From: Bacillota bacterium
GTDB taxonomy: Bacteria; Bacillota_G; SHA-98; UBA4971
NCBI GenBank assembly: GCA_012512055.1
Contig: JAAZEW010000305.1
Span: forward strand, 1 to 10,705
Direction: 5' to 3'
Length of the DNA stretch: 10,705 nucleotides
In this document: positions 1 through 6,982 of the stretch, piece after piece
Layout: the number at the start of each line of letters is the position of its first letter
Position numbering within the stretch: position 1 is the stretch's first letter
Notes under the pieces: generated by a model
What the model saw: only the letters and a program-made list of their open reading frames with translations
The model's database searches: none
Told to the model about the DNA's origin: nothing
Made by a program: the position numbers and the translations under genes

Positions 1-246
1 AGCACCAAAGCTGACACAACAAACCTTACTATATGGCGAAGCCAGTCACCCACCTGCTTTCACCCCCTGCAGTCAGAATTCGCTGGATACTAAATATAGA
101 GTAACCAGATATTGACGCAATATGCACCATGCTATAGCTCTAAGTAGATCGCCATAAGTAATCGACGGCTCTCGAAAATGTAAGTACCATGTGGGGTTGC
201 CGGTGTTGCACTAAGGAGACGGCTCCCCAAGCGGGTTGCCTTGACG

Positions 247-277
247 AAATCCGGCCCGTATGCCGGTGGCCGGATTT
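247..277. terminator. 10-bp perfect inverted repeat, possible transcription terminator
   Basis: The arms 247-256 (AAATCCGGCC) and 268-277 (GGCCGGATTT) are perfectly complementary around an 11-nt loop. The stem extends slightly with a G-U pair and a C-G pair. It is GC-rich at its core and lies about 240 nt past the stop codon of the minus-strand operon. The T-tract is short on either strand, so it is not a textbook intrinsic terminator. A terminator is the simplest reading; an unrelated structured element is possible. Confidence 0.4.
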
Positions 278-346
278 TGACACCCTCGTTGCAATCACCG
301 GCCTCAGAAAACGCACGTACCGTGCGGGGCCACCCAAGACAATCGG

Positions 347-426
347 AAAACCGGCGAAAACTAATGAACGAGACCGTTGGACTTCTCCAGTAACCGCCGG
401 TTTCGCCGAAAACGTCGGCCGGTTTT
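347..426. repeat. Overlapping inverted repeats, mutually exclusive hairpins downstream of the glycerate kinase gene
   Basis: AAAACCGGC at 347-355 can pair with GCCGGTTTT at 418-426. CGGCGAAA at 352-359 can pair with TTTCGCCG at 401-408. The two left arms overlap, so only one pairing can form at a time. Read on the minus strand, the distal arm of the structure ends in a short T-run, so it may act in 3'-end formation of the operon transcript about 90-165 nt after the stop codon. This is sequence complementarity only; no function is demonstrated. Confidence 0.35.
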
Positions 427-512
427 TGCGATGCGGGCGGGCTGTGTTAACATAATATAAAAGAGAACAACGGTCTTATGAACTCATACTTAGGGATGAG
501 ACTTCGAAGTTG

Positions 513-1871
513 TCACCGCCCCGCCAGTATAAGGATTATGTCCATTACATTTGTGCCTGTAGGCCCTGTTACGACAAGATCTCCTATTGCTTCAAAGAAG
601 TGATAAGAGTCGTTATTGGCAAGATAGTCCCTTGCGGATAAGCCCAGTCCCCTTGCTGCTGCAAGTGTGTTGCCTGAAGCTATGGCGCCTGCCGCATCAG
701 TCGGGCCGTCGGTTCCGTCAGTGCCTGCAGCCAGGATAAGGATGTTGTCAATGTTCTCGATGTCCAGTGATGCTTGGAGGGCAAGCTCCTGGTTACGTCC
801 ACCGGTACCTTTGCCTTTCAGGGTAACCGTGGTTTCTCCGCCTGCTATCACACAGGTAGGCCTTGGGATTGGCCTTCCGCTCACGGCAATCTCACGGGCG
901 ATTGCTGCCATGACCCGCGCGACCTCTCTTGCCTCTCCTTGGACGAATGAAGATAGCACCATCGGGTTGTATCCCAAAGAACCGGCACATTTCGCAGCAG
1001 CGTTGATTGCGCCTGCGTTATTCGCGATTATTACGTTGACTACATTCTGAAAAACGGCGTCGCCGGGCTTGGGAGTCTCAGGGTGTTCATTTCTTGCGCC
1101 GGCTTGTAAGTGGCTAAGCACATTGGCGGGAACACGCTGCGTCAAATCGTACCTGGCCAGCACATCGAGAGCAGTAGCAAACGTTGTTGTGTCAGGGACG
1201 GTAGGCCCGGACGCGATTACATCCAAATCGTCTCCGATAACATCTGACAGAAGGAGTGATACTACGCGGGCAGGTGTCGCAGCTTGTGCAAGTCTACCGC
1301 CTTTAATATCGGAAATGTGCTTTCGTACTGCGTTGACCTGGTGAATCGTCGCTCCGCTTTCAAGAAGAGCCCGTGTAGTCTCTTGTTTCGATATGAGGTC
1401 TATCCCGGAAGTGGGCTGTGGCAACAGGCTGGAGCCTCCTCCGGAGATGAGGCATATTACCAGATCCCGCTCTGTTGCGTCCTTCACGAGAGTAAGCAGC
1501 CTACGAGCACCGTCTATGCCGGATTGGTCAGGCACAGGGTGGCCTGCCTCCCATACCGTTATCTTCCTCAAGGGTTCTCCGTGGCCGTACTTGACATTGA
1601 TTAGCCCCTCACTAATCAAATCTCCCAGAATCTCTTCAATAGCCACTGCCATCCTTGCGCTGCCTTTTCCGGCGCCGACTACGATTACTCTCTCCACTCC
1701 CTCAAGGTCATATCTATGGGAATCTACCTTGAGGAAGCGCCCTTCTCTGATAACATGAGAATGTACAGCTTTGTAAGGATCTACTGCACCCAGCGCACTG
1801 TCAAGGATTAGGCGCAAGTCCGCCTTTAACCGCTCCAAGCCACTCCCGCCGGATTTCGGTTCTGACATCAA
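513..1871 (-). CDS. gckA: Glycerate 2-kinase (GckA/MOFRL family)
   Basis: This enzyme phosphorylates D-glycerate with ATP to 2-phosphoglycerate, in the cytoplasm. The 452-residue protein has the usual family length and both domains. The N-terminal part shows VVGAGKGS (64-71), SGGGSS (143-148), NAVRKH (180-185), IKGGRLA (189-195) and LSDVIGDDLDVIASGPT (208-224). The C-terminal MOFRL domain shows GGETTVT (344-350), GKGTGGRNQE (353-362) and AAGTDGTDGPTDAAG (about 381-395). The start is ambiguous between TTG at 1871 and ATG at 1868. The AGGAGG lies 8 nt from TTG and 11 nt from ATG, so I keep TTG. It is the last gene of the glycine cleavage operon, about 100 nt after lipM, which suggests co-expression and salvage of serine- or hydroxypyruvate-derived glycerate (inference). 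The family is certain. The 2-phosphoglycerate product is known for the family and not visible here. Confidence 0.93.
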   Translation of the reverse strand: MMSEPKSGGSGLERLKADLRLILDSALGAVDPYKAVHSHVIREGRFLKVDSHRYDLEGVERVIVVGAGKGSARMAVAIEEILGDLISEGLINVKYGHGEPLRKITVWEAGHPVPDQSGIDGARRLLTLVKDATERDLVICLISGGGSSLLPQPTSGIDLISKQETTRALLESGATIHQVNAVRKHISDIKGGRLAQAATPARVVSLLLSDVIGDDLDVIASGPTVPDTTTFATALDVLARYDLTQRVPANVLSHLQAGARNEHPETPKPGDAVFQNVVNVIIANNAGAINAAAKCAGSLGYNPMVLSSFVQGEAREVARVMAAIAREIAVSGRPIPRPTCVIAGGETTVTLKGKGTGGRNQELALQASLDIENIDNILILAAGTDGTDGPTDAAGAIASGNTLAAARGLGLSARDYLANNDSYHFFEAIGDLVVTGPTGTNVMDIILILAGR

Positions 1872-1917
1872 TAAGGACGCCTCCTAAGCACTCGTATTTC
1901 CCTCTTTCCTGGATTCG

Positions 1918-1968
1918 GTTCTTTCCCGGGTGTCGTTTTGTCCCGGGTGCAGTTTTTTCCCGGGTACG
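1918..1968. repeat. 17-bp tandem repeat, three copies, between lipM and the glycerate kinase
   Basis: Three consecutive 17-bp units start at 1918, 1935 and 1952. The plus-strand pattern is GTT(C/T)T(T/G)TCCCGGGT followed by three variable bases. Each unit carries the palindrome CCCGGG, so on the mRNA (minus strand) every unit reads ACCCGGGA. The array ends 4 nt past the lipM stop codon and stands about 45 nt before the glycerate kinase start. Three copies are too few, and the spacing too tight, for CRISPR. The role is unknown; the CCCGGG cores of neighbouring units could pair with one another in the RNA. Confidence 0.8.
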
Positions 1969-1972
1969 CCGG

Positions 1973-2839
1973 CTATCGTCGCTTCGTCCAAGTGTCTGCC
2001 CCGTACTTCTCGGAGATTAGATCCTCTACAAATAATAATTCCTCAGGAAGCAATTGGCCCTCAACAAGTTCTACAGGACTAATATGGCCCCTGATGCCTG
2101 AGATAACAGCTTCTTCCACTTCCTTAAAGCTTACGGCACGTCCCAGTATGGCTTCAATTGAGGTAGCCTTTTCCAGAAGCTGTGTCGAGGCCTGATCCCT
2201 GGCATCAGGATCATCATACCGCAACACCCGGCATACTTTATCCGCGTCAAGTGTGACGAGGATAGACCCGTGCTGAAGGAACACTCCTTTTAGCCGAGCT
2301 TGTGCACTACCCACCAGCTTCTTGCTGCCTGCGACTACTTCGTACCATGAAGGCGAATCAAAACACGCCCCTGACTGAACGCCTTGATCCGGCGCGCGAC
2401 GGGTTCGTGATTCCTTCCGATAAGCGTCAGCCAGGCTTCCCGCACCTTGCCTGCCCTGAATTTCAGCTTCTATTCCAAAGATAGCAAGTCCTTTCACTAT
2501 CCCCTCTGTAGCCAAATAGAAGGAATCCCGAAGATCCGGAGGGAGCAGAGGATCGTCTTCACTGATTATGAAGCTATAGGTAACCTCATTATCATGAAGG
2601 ACAGCTCTTCCTCCTGTCGGACGCCGCACTACATCCACTCCCAGGCTCCTGCAACTGTCAGGATCTACATCCCTCTCATAAGATTGCAGCCGGCCAAGGG
2701 ACAGGGCAGGCGGCACCCAGCCGTACAGTCTGAAGGTAGGGGGAACTACCTTCTTCGCCACATGAATCATAATAGCTTCATCTACAGCCATGTTCCAGGC
2801 ACCGGAATTATGTCCTGTGCGAAGCAGTCTCCACTTCAT
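1973..2839 (-). CDS. lipM: Octanoyltransferase LipM (octanoyl-ACP:GcvH transferase)
   Basis: LipM-type enzymes move an octanoyl group from acyl carrier protein to the acceptor lysine of GcvH, the first step of lipoyl assembly. Counting from the chosen start, the 288-residue protein has RRPTGGRAVLH (72-82), typical of the LplA/LipB/BPL fold. It also has ACFDSPSWYE with Cys159, followed by GSKKLVGSAQ with Lys174. The Cys in CFDxPSWYE matches the acyl-thioester cysteine of Bacillus LipM and separates it from LplA ligases. An upstream ATG in frame at 2917 would add 26 residues translated from the 16-bp repeat array. I reject it because the ATG at 2839 is preceded by GGGAGAGGAAG and begins MKWRLLRTGH, where the fold begins. 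Its neighbours, the two radical SAM proteins and gcvH, supply the rest of the pathway and the substrate. The stretch around residues 128-155 looks longer than in the Bacillus protein. Confidence 0.9.
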   Translation of the reverse strand: MKWRLLRTGHNSGAWNMAVDEAIMIHVAKKVVPPTFRLYGWVPPALSLGRLQSYERDVDPDSCRSLGVDVVRRPTGGRAVLHDNEVTYSFIISEDDPLLPPDLRDSFYLATEGIVKGLAIFGIEAEIQGRQGAGSLADAYRKESRTRRAPDQGVQSGACFDSPSWYEVVAGSKKLVGSAQARLKGVFLQHGSILVTLDADKVCRVLRYDDPDARDQASTQLLEKATSIEAILGRAVSFKEVEEAVISGIRGHISPVELVEGQLLPEELLFVEDLISEKYGADTWTKRR

Positions 2840-2857
2840 TGTTCTTCCTCTCCCACC
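2840..2857 (-). promoter_or_regulatory. lipM ribosome binding site at the edge of the 16-bp repeat array
   Basis: On the minus strand the 18 bases before the ATG read GGTGGGAGAGGAAGAACA, with a purine-rich Shine-Dalgarno about 6 nt from the start codon. It resembles a unit of the adjacent array, which reads GG-GGAAG-GAGCC on this strand. The site fixes the lipM start at 2839 and suggests the ribosome binding site derives from, or seeded, the repeats. Confidence 0.6.
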
Positions 2858-2858
2858 T

Positions 2859-3322
2859 GGCTTTACTTCCACCTGGCTCGCCTTCAGCCAAGCCCCTCTT
2901 CCATCCGCCGCGTCCACCTAACTCATCTTCCGCGCAGCTCACCTTCAGCCCGGTCCGCCTTCCATCCCGGTCTCCCTCCATCCGGGTCTTGGCCGGCCCG
3001 ACCTTTCCTCCGCCCGGCTCTTCTTCTGCCAGGCTCTTCGTCCATCCGGCTTTACACCCACCTGGCTCACCTTCCGCCCGGCTTTTCCTCCATCCGGGTC
3101 TTCCTCCGCGCAGCTCTTCTTCTGCCAAGGTCTGCCTCCACCCGGCTTCACTCCTACCTGGCTCGCCTTCCGCTAGGCTCACCTTCCGCCCGCCAGGCTC
3201 TTCTTCCATCCGGTTCACCTTCTGCGCGGCTCCTATTCCGCCCGGCTTTTCCTCCATCCGGCTTAACTTCTGCCGGGTTGTACCTTGCTTGCCTATGCCT
3301 CAATCCGGACCTGCTTCCACTT
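2859..3322. repeat. Degenerate 16-bp tandem repeat array, about 29 units, between the second radical SAM gene and lipM
   Basis: The plus strand is a run of pyrimidine-rich units of the form GGCTCNCCTTCCNYCC, with starts at 2859, 2875, 2891 and so on to 3307. Of about 29 units, nearly all are 16 nt. A few are 14, 15 or 17 nt, and one has a 4-nt insertion (3192-3195). Units diverge but keep GG(C/T)Y at the start and a CTTCC-type middle. There is higher-order similarity: the run starting at 3016 resembles that at 3112, and a 26-nt stretch at about 3074 recurs at about 3238. The mRNA strand is polypurine (GGNGGAAGG-GAGCC). Because 16 is not a multiple of 3 and the unit lacks stop codons, long open frames appear on both strands; they are artefacts. 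With no unique spacers, this is not CRISPR. Confidence 0.93.
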
Positions 3323-3344
3323 GAATCAAGTCCGGCATGTTCAC

Positions 3345-4340
3345 TTAGGGCCGTTCCACACACTTAAGTCCTGCTTCCAGCAGACAGCTCTCAGTCTCCG
3401 CTTCTGTCAATGGCCTAGGATAATTGAACGTGACTCCTCCGGGACGCTCATTATAATATGGCCTGTTACAATCCGGACAGCCCGAGGTCTCAAATGGAGA
3501 GCCGTCACTTATTAGTCTTCTAAGAGTTGCAAGATCCAAACGTATATCGAAAATGCGTCCGTCAACATAGGCGAAATCCTCATCTGTCACATGCCCTCCG
3601 GTAATAAGATGCCGGGCTATTTGCACCCTGCGGTACGTATCCCGTTGCGGCTGAGGAACACACTCCATTGGCGTTCCCTTAACAGGCGTAAACGCAAAAA
3701 GCCCTATCGTTATCCCAAGGTCTTTCATATACTGCATTATGCTCACCAGTTCCTCCTCTGTCTCTCCGAGGCCGACTATCAGGTGGGTGCTGATTCTCCC
3801 CGGGAAACGGGCGGAAGACTCTTCAAGGAGCCTCAGAGTTCCGGCCCAGGATCCTGATCCCGCTTTGGTTCTTTCATGTACGCGCTGAGTCGCAGCGTCC
3901 AGCGCAATTCCTATCCTGTCTACTCCTAATGAGAATAGGCTCTCCACATCAGAGACAGAAGAAGGGTGGTATGACAGCGATATCCGGTAATTAGGTCCGT
4001 ACGCTTGTCTAACCTTTACCATATCGCTGACTAATTCTTCGGTGGCTTTCCGTGCGGCAGGTGTGGAAGTCACCTGGACGCACACTCGCTGCAGGAATGG
4101 GTTATCTTGGGCAAGAGCGTCAAGAACCTGCTGAGTAGGATAACGGGGCCAACTCACTCTGGAGAGGAGGTCTTCAGAACTGTTGCTGGATCTCGCCTGA
4201 GCACAAAATGCGCATCGCGATACACATCCCCCGCAAGTCATCAAATAGGCTGTGCTGGGAAGAATATCGCAACGGACATTTGCCAGCCCTAAGGCTGCCG
4301 CTGTGCCCACAGATACCCTTATAGTCCGGTTCTCGTTCAA
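3345..4340 (-). CDS. Radical SAM protein, probable lipoyl synthase component of the LipS1/LipS2 pair (longer partner)
   Basis: This is a BioB-like radical SAM enzyme. Starting from the TTG at 4340 it has 331 residues. The radical SAM motif is CVSRCAFC (Cys39, Cys43, Cys46). Extra cysteines at 24 and 36, and at 288 and 291 in SGCPDCNRPYYNERPGG, could bind an auxiliary cluster. A BioB-like FTPVKGTPME lies in the second half. The TTG overlaps the stop of the upstream gene as TTGA, with AGGAG about 11 nt before it; an ATG at 4364 with a weak binding site would give 339 residues. Automated labels would say biotin synthase, but the pairing with a second radical SAM gene, lipM and gcvH points to sulfur insertion into octanoyl-GcvH. 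In the characterised archaeal pair LipS2 acts first (C8) and LipS1 second (C6). I cannot decide from the sequence which one this is. Confidence 0.8.
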   Translation of the reverse strand: MNENRTIRVSVGTAAALGLANVRCDILPSTAYLMTCGGCVSRCAFCAQARSSNSSEDLLSRVSWPRYPTQQVLDALAQDNPFLQRVCVQVTSTPAARKATEELVSDMVKVRQAYGPNYRISLSYHPSSVSDVESLFSLGVDRIGIALDAATQRVHERTKAGSGSWAGTLRLLEESSARFPGRISTHLIVGLGETEEELVSIMQYMKDLGITIGLFAFTPVKGTPMECVPQPQRDTYRRVQIARHLITGGHVTDEDFAYVDGRIFDIRLDLATLRRLISDGSPFETSGCPDCNRPYYNERPGGVTFNYPRPLTEAETESCLLEAGLKCVERP

Positions 4341-5248
4341 AGTGCACAGCACTCCTCTATCCATGATGCATTGAGCCCTAGCCTTGAAGCCTCCGCTCGA
4401 CCCTGCTGTGATGGCACTACTATCCGGTTCACCCCTGCTCGTACTGACATAGGATCCAGCACATGTCTGTACCTGCCATGAGGACGCATGCACCCAAGGT
4501 AAATCGGTGTCTGAGGAAATAGGCACCTTGCAGTGGCAATTATACGAGCCACGCCTTCAATCGGCGGAGGCATGCAGTTTTCATAGAGAGTCCCCGATGT
4601 AGGAATGAATACGATAAAAACAATAGCGTCAGCCCCGATTTCGGTTAGGGCACAGAGCGCGTCGAGCTCTCCTGAAATCTGTCCGCCATGCAAGCCAATG
4701 CAGATATGAGGGATTACTTTTACATGCTGTCTTAGCATGGAGTATGTCCTCAGAAAATCCTCTCCGGAGGCTGGAAAGCCGTAGACGTCCCTGATAGTGT
4801 CCTCATCAACCAGAAAATCGAATGAAACCACCTGGCAGAAAGGAGCGACGTTCTTTATCATCTCTTCAGAGGCCAGGCCAAGGTGCATATTGAGCCGCCA
4901 TTTTGACGAAAGCTCAGGGAGCACGTGGACATACCGTTCCACCGGAACCCTGCCGAAGGAATCGCATCCACCGCTCACAAGACAACTGGAAATCTGAGAC
5001 GGGTCAAGCTCGCCTCTACGTTCAATGGGAAGCATATGCCTAAGATACTTACCCCCGCAATGAGCGCACTTGAGGGAGCATGCGGTTCCGGTAACGCTCA
5101 GAACTCCAGTACGAATTGGGTTTACCCAGCTAATGCTTGACCCAAAGTTGCTGACACGGATATCCCATGCAGCTTTCATCAGACTCTCCAGCGGCTGGGC
5201 CCCTAATGACTTCATCTCTGATTCCACACGGGGGTTTGCCATATTCAT
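4337..5248 (-). CDS. Radical SAM protein, probable lipoyl synthase component of the LipS1/LipS2 pair (shorter partner)
   Basis: This 303-residue radical SAM protein has CSLKCAHC (Cys57, Cys61, Cys64) for the SAM-binding iron-sulfur cluster. CLVSGGC (Cys89, Cys95), LGCMRPHGRYR near the C-terminus and a terminal ECCAL offer further cluster ligands. The family's known partners carry two [4Fe-4S] clusters each, the second being the sulfur source. The start at 5248 has AGGGAGA about 8 nt upstream; an in-frame ATG two codons later is less likely. The gene lies 27 nt beyond a 25-bp repeat array and overlaps the next radical SAM gene by 4 nt, so the two are probably translated together in matched amounts. 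It is not classical LipA: the N-terminal CX4CX5C and C-terminal RSSY signatures are absent. An unrelated radical SAM role is possible, but the context argues against it. Confidence 0.8.
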   Translation of the reverse strand: MNMANPRVESEMKSLGAQPLESLMKAAWDIRVSNFGSSISWVNPIRTGVLSVTGTACSLKCAHCGGKYLRHMLPIERRGELDPSQISSCLVSGGCDSFGRVPVERYVHVLPELSSKWRLNMHLGLASEEMIKNVAPFCQVVSFDFLVDEDTIRDVYGFPASGEDFLRTYSMLRQHVKVIPHICIGLHGGQISGELDALCALTEIGADAIVFIVFIPTSGTLYENCMPPPIEGVARIIATARCLFPQTPIYLGCMRPHGRYRHVLDPMSVRAGVNRIVVPSQQGRAEASRLGLNASWIEECCAL

Positions 5249-5275
5249 CAGCAGTTCTCCCTACGAATACCGGGG

Positions 5276-5375
5276 ATAACGAAAGAACTCGGCTTCCGTC
5301 GTTACGGAAGAATTCCACTTCTGCCGTTACGGAAGGATTCCGCTTCTGTTGTTACGGAAGAATTCGGCTTCCGCA
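5276..5375. repeat. 25-bp tandem repeat, four copies plus a partial fifth, before the first radical SAM gene
   Basis: Four exactly spaced 25-bp units start at 5276, 5301, 5326 and 5351, and a degenerate remnant starts at 5376. Each begins (A/G)T(A/T)ACG(A/G)AAG(A/G)A(A/T/C)TC and ends in CTTC(C/T)G plus two bases. The end of one unit and the start of the next are complementary: CTTCCGT-CGTT-ACGGAAG at the first junction. CGGAAG and CTTCCG also pair within the last unit. The transcript could therefore fold into a row of small hairpins just upstream of the ribosome binding site at about 5260. There are no unique spacers, so it is not a CRISPR array. Confidence 0.88.
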
Positions 5376-5398
5376 GTTGCTGTGTTTCCTGAGTTAGC

Positions 5399-5456
5399 AG
5401 GGTTACCTGCGCTCTTAACCTCAAAGCGATCCGCAGATGAAAGCGCAGGTAACCCT
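5399..5456. repeat. 15-bp perfect inverted repeat with a 28-nt loop, downstream of gcvPB
   Basis: The arms AGGGTTACCTGCGCT (5399-5413) and AGCGCAGGTAACCCT (5442-5456) are exact reverse complements. Beyond a small bulge, GTT (5393-5395) and AAC (5458-5460) can extend the stem. There is no T-run on either side, so it is not a standard intrinsic terminator. It lies 66-123 nt after the gcvPB stop codon, between the glycine decarboxylase genes and the lipoyl assembly genes. It could be an mRNA-stabilising or processing stem that lowers downstream expression, or a small mobile or palindromic element. Confidence 0.75.
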
Positions 5457-5521
5457 CAACATCAAAGCAAAGCGTTTGTTCTTGTAGCTAAAGTAGAACT
5501 TCTACGATCCTAAAGAATCAT

Positions 5522-6982
5522 CTACTCCTCCGGCGGAGTCCAACGCAATACCGGTCGCCTCGCAGCAGTAACATCATCCAGCCTACCCACAACTGTATCA
5601 TGTGGCGCTGTCTGTAGCTTCTCAGGTGAGGTTTCAGCAAGCTGCGCTATTTTGATCATCGCCTCGATGAAAGCATCGAGGGTTTCTTTTGATTCCGTCT
5701 CCGTAGGCTCAATCATCATGGCTTCCCTGACAATAAGGGGGAAGTATACCGTCGGAGCGTGGAATCCCAGATCAAGAAGGGCTTTAGCAATATCATTAGT
5801 GTGAACTCCGTATTGAAGCTGGCGAGACGCGTCAATCACGAATTCATGTTTGCAGTGACGATCATAAGGTAAGTGATAGTATTTCTCAAGCCTTCTCATG
5901 ATGTAATTCGCATTAAGAACTGCAGTCTCAGCCACTTTACGCAATCCTTCAGCTCCAAGCGACCTAATGTATGCAAATCCCTTTACCATGACATTGAAAT
6001 TGCCGTAGAACCCTTTCACTGTACCAATGGAGTGAGGCCTGCCGTAGTCTAGGATGTATCTGTCACCCTGCTTCGCGACAACAGGCACAGGGAGAAACGG
6101 GGCCAGGATCTCTTTAACTGCAATAGCTCCGCAGCCCGGGCCGCCGCCGCCGTGCGGAGTAGAGAAGGTTTTATGCACATTGTAGTGGAGGACGTCAAAA
6201 CCCATGTCTCCCGGACGTACTATACCTACTATTGCGTTCATGTTAGCGCCGTCATAATAGAGAAGTCCTCCGGCATCATGAACGATTTTAGCGATTTCAG
6301 TAACGTTTTCATCGAAGAGGCCCAATGTATTGGGGTTTGTCAACATGAGAGCTGCAACATCGTCAGATACAGCTTCGCGCAGGGAATCAAGATCAACTCC
6401 CCCTCGTTCATCTGACTTTACCTCAACCACACTGTATCCACAAAATGCAGCACTGGCTGGGTTAGTTCCGTGAGCCGAGTCAGGCACTATCACCTTGGTC
6501 CTCTTCTTGCCTTCTCCGCGGCTCTCATGATATGCCCTTATTAACATGAGCCCTGTGAGTTCGCCATGAGCCCCTGCCGCAGGTTGAAGCGAAGCTTCGT
6601 GCATCCCGCTGATTTCACACAGATCGCGTCCGAATTCGTACATCAGTTGCAGCGCGCCCTGAGCCAGTTCTTCAGGCTGATACGGATGGATGTTGTTGAA
6701 TCCTGAAAGAGCTGCAACATCCTCATTTATCTTAGGATTATACTTCATGGTACATGATCCGAGAGGGTAGAATCCTTGATCTACGCCGAAATTTCGCCGG
6801 GACAAAGCGGTATAGTGACGAACCAGGTCGACCTCACTTATTTCAGGCAAAGAAGCATGCTGATTTCGAATTGCCCAATCCGGTAACAAGTCTCGCTTCT
6901 CACTCTTTGGCACATCGAGCTCGGGCAAGGAATAGGCTTTGCGGCCAGGCTTACTCTTTTCGAAAATCAGTGGCATACTCAT
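5522..6982 (-). CDS. gcvPB: Glycine dehydrogenase (decarboxylating) subunit 2, GcvPB
   Basis: This is the pyridoxal phosphate-binding half of the P protein. With GcvPA it decarboxylates glycine and passes the aminomethyl group to the lipoyl arm of GcvH. The 486-residue length is normal for the split form. It contains [11 protein letters not shown] near residue 75, [10 protein letters not shown] near 170, and [14 protein letters not shown], whose lysine (Lys271) is the expected Schiff-base residue. I chose the ATG at 6982 because GGAGGG lies about 6 nt upstream and because it overlaps the gcvPA stop as ATGA, a classic coupled junction. The upstream ATG at 7006 would add eight residues inside gcvPA and has no comparable site. 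The gene is followed by about 270 nt of non-coding DNA with an inverted repeat and the 25-bp array. Confidence 0.97.
   Translation of the reverse strand: MSMPLIFEKSKPGRKAYSLPELDVPKSEKRDLLPDWAIRNQHASLPEISEVDLVRHYTALSRRNFGVDQGFYPLGSCTMKYNPKINEDVAALSGFNNIHPYQPEELAQGALQLMYEFGRDLCEISGMHEASLQPAAGAHGELTGLMLIRAYHESRGEGKKRTKVIVPDSAHGTNPASAAFCGYSVVEVKSDERGGVDLDSLREAVSDDVAALMLTNPNTLGLFDENVTEIAKIVHDAGGLLYYDGANMNAIVGIVRPGDMGFDVLHYNVHKTFSTPHGGGGPGCGAIAVKEILAPFLPVPVVAKQGDRYILDYGRPHSIGTVKGFYGNFNVMVKGFAYIRSLGAEGLRKVAETAVLNANYIMRRLEKYYHLPYDRHCKHEFVIDASRQLQYGVHTNDIAKALLDLGFHAPTVYFPLIVREAMMIEPTETESKETLDAFIEAMIKIAQLAETSPEKLQTAPHDTVVGRLDDVTAARRPVLRWTPPEE

Larger units (their letters stand above)
1..512. other. Non-coding stretch downstream of the operon
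   Basis: I see no gene here that I can defend. The open frames (for example 189-455 on the plus strand) are short, rich in Cys, Arg and Trp, lack a good ribosome binding site and resemble nothing I know. The stretch contains a strong inverted repeat at 247-277 and a cluster of GC-rich inverted repeats at 347-426. Both lie beyond the stop codon of the glycerate kinase, so the natural reading is the 3' end of the operon and its termination zone. Nothing in the first 190 bases gave a clear signal. Confidence 0.55.

Noticed and set aside
112..138. Possible plus-strand promoter TTGACG-15 nt-TATAGC
   Set aside because: The spacing is too short, the -10 is poor and no gene follows.
189..455. Plus-strand ORF of 88 codons with several Cys near the start
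   Set aside because: It has no ribosome binding site and no recognisable family, and it runs across two inverted repeats in a probable termination region.
1973..2839. Lipoate-protein ligase LplA
   Set aside because: The CFDSPSWYE cysteine motif and the length of the single-domain protein match LipM octanoyltransferase; it does not look like an ATP-dependent ligase with an accessory domain.
2808..3257. Minus-strand open frame of 149 codons with collagen-like EPGG repeats
   Set aside because: It is the translated 16-bp array. Since 16 is not a multiple of 3 all frames stay open by lack of stop codons, and it runs into lipM in another frame.
2859..3322. CRISPR array
   Set aside because: The units are contiguous 16-mers with no unique spacers and no cas genes nearby. 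The 25-bp and 17-bp arrays fail for the same reason.
2447..3367. Plus-strand open frame of 306 codons, rich in Pro, Ser, Leu and Arg
   Set aside because: Its first part is antisense to lipM and the rest is the 16-bp repeat read in rotating frames. The proline/serine periodicity comes from the repeat, and there is no good ribosome binding site.
3345..5248. Biotin synthase (BioB) annotation for the radical SAM genes
   Set aside because: There are two adjacent copies with different cysteine patterns, next to gcvH and lipM, and no biotin genes. The two-protein lipoyl synthase explains the context better.
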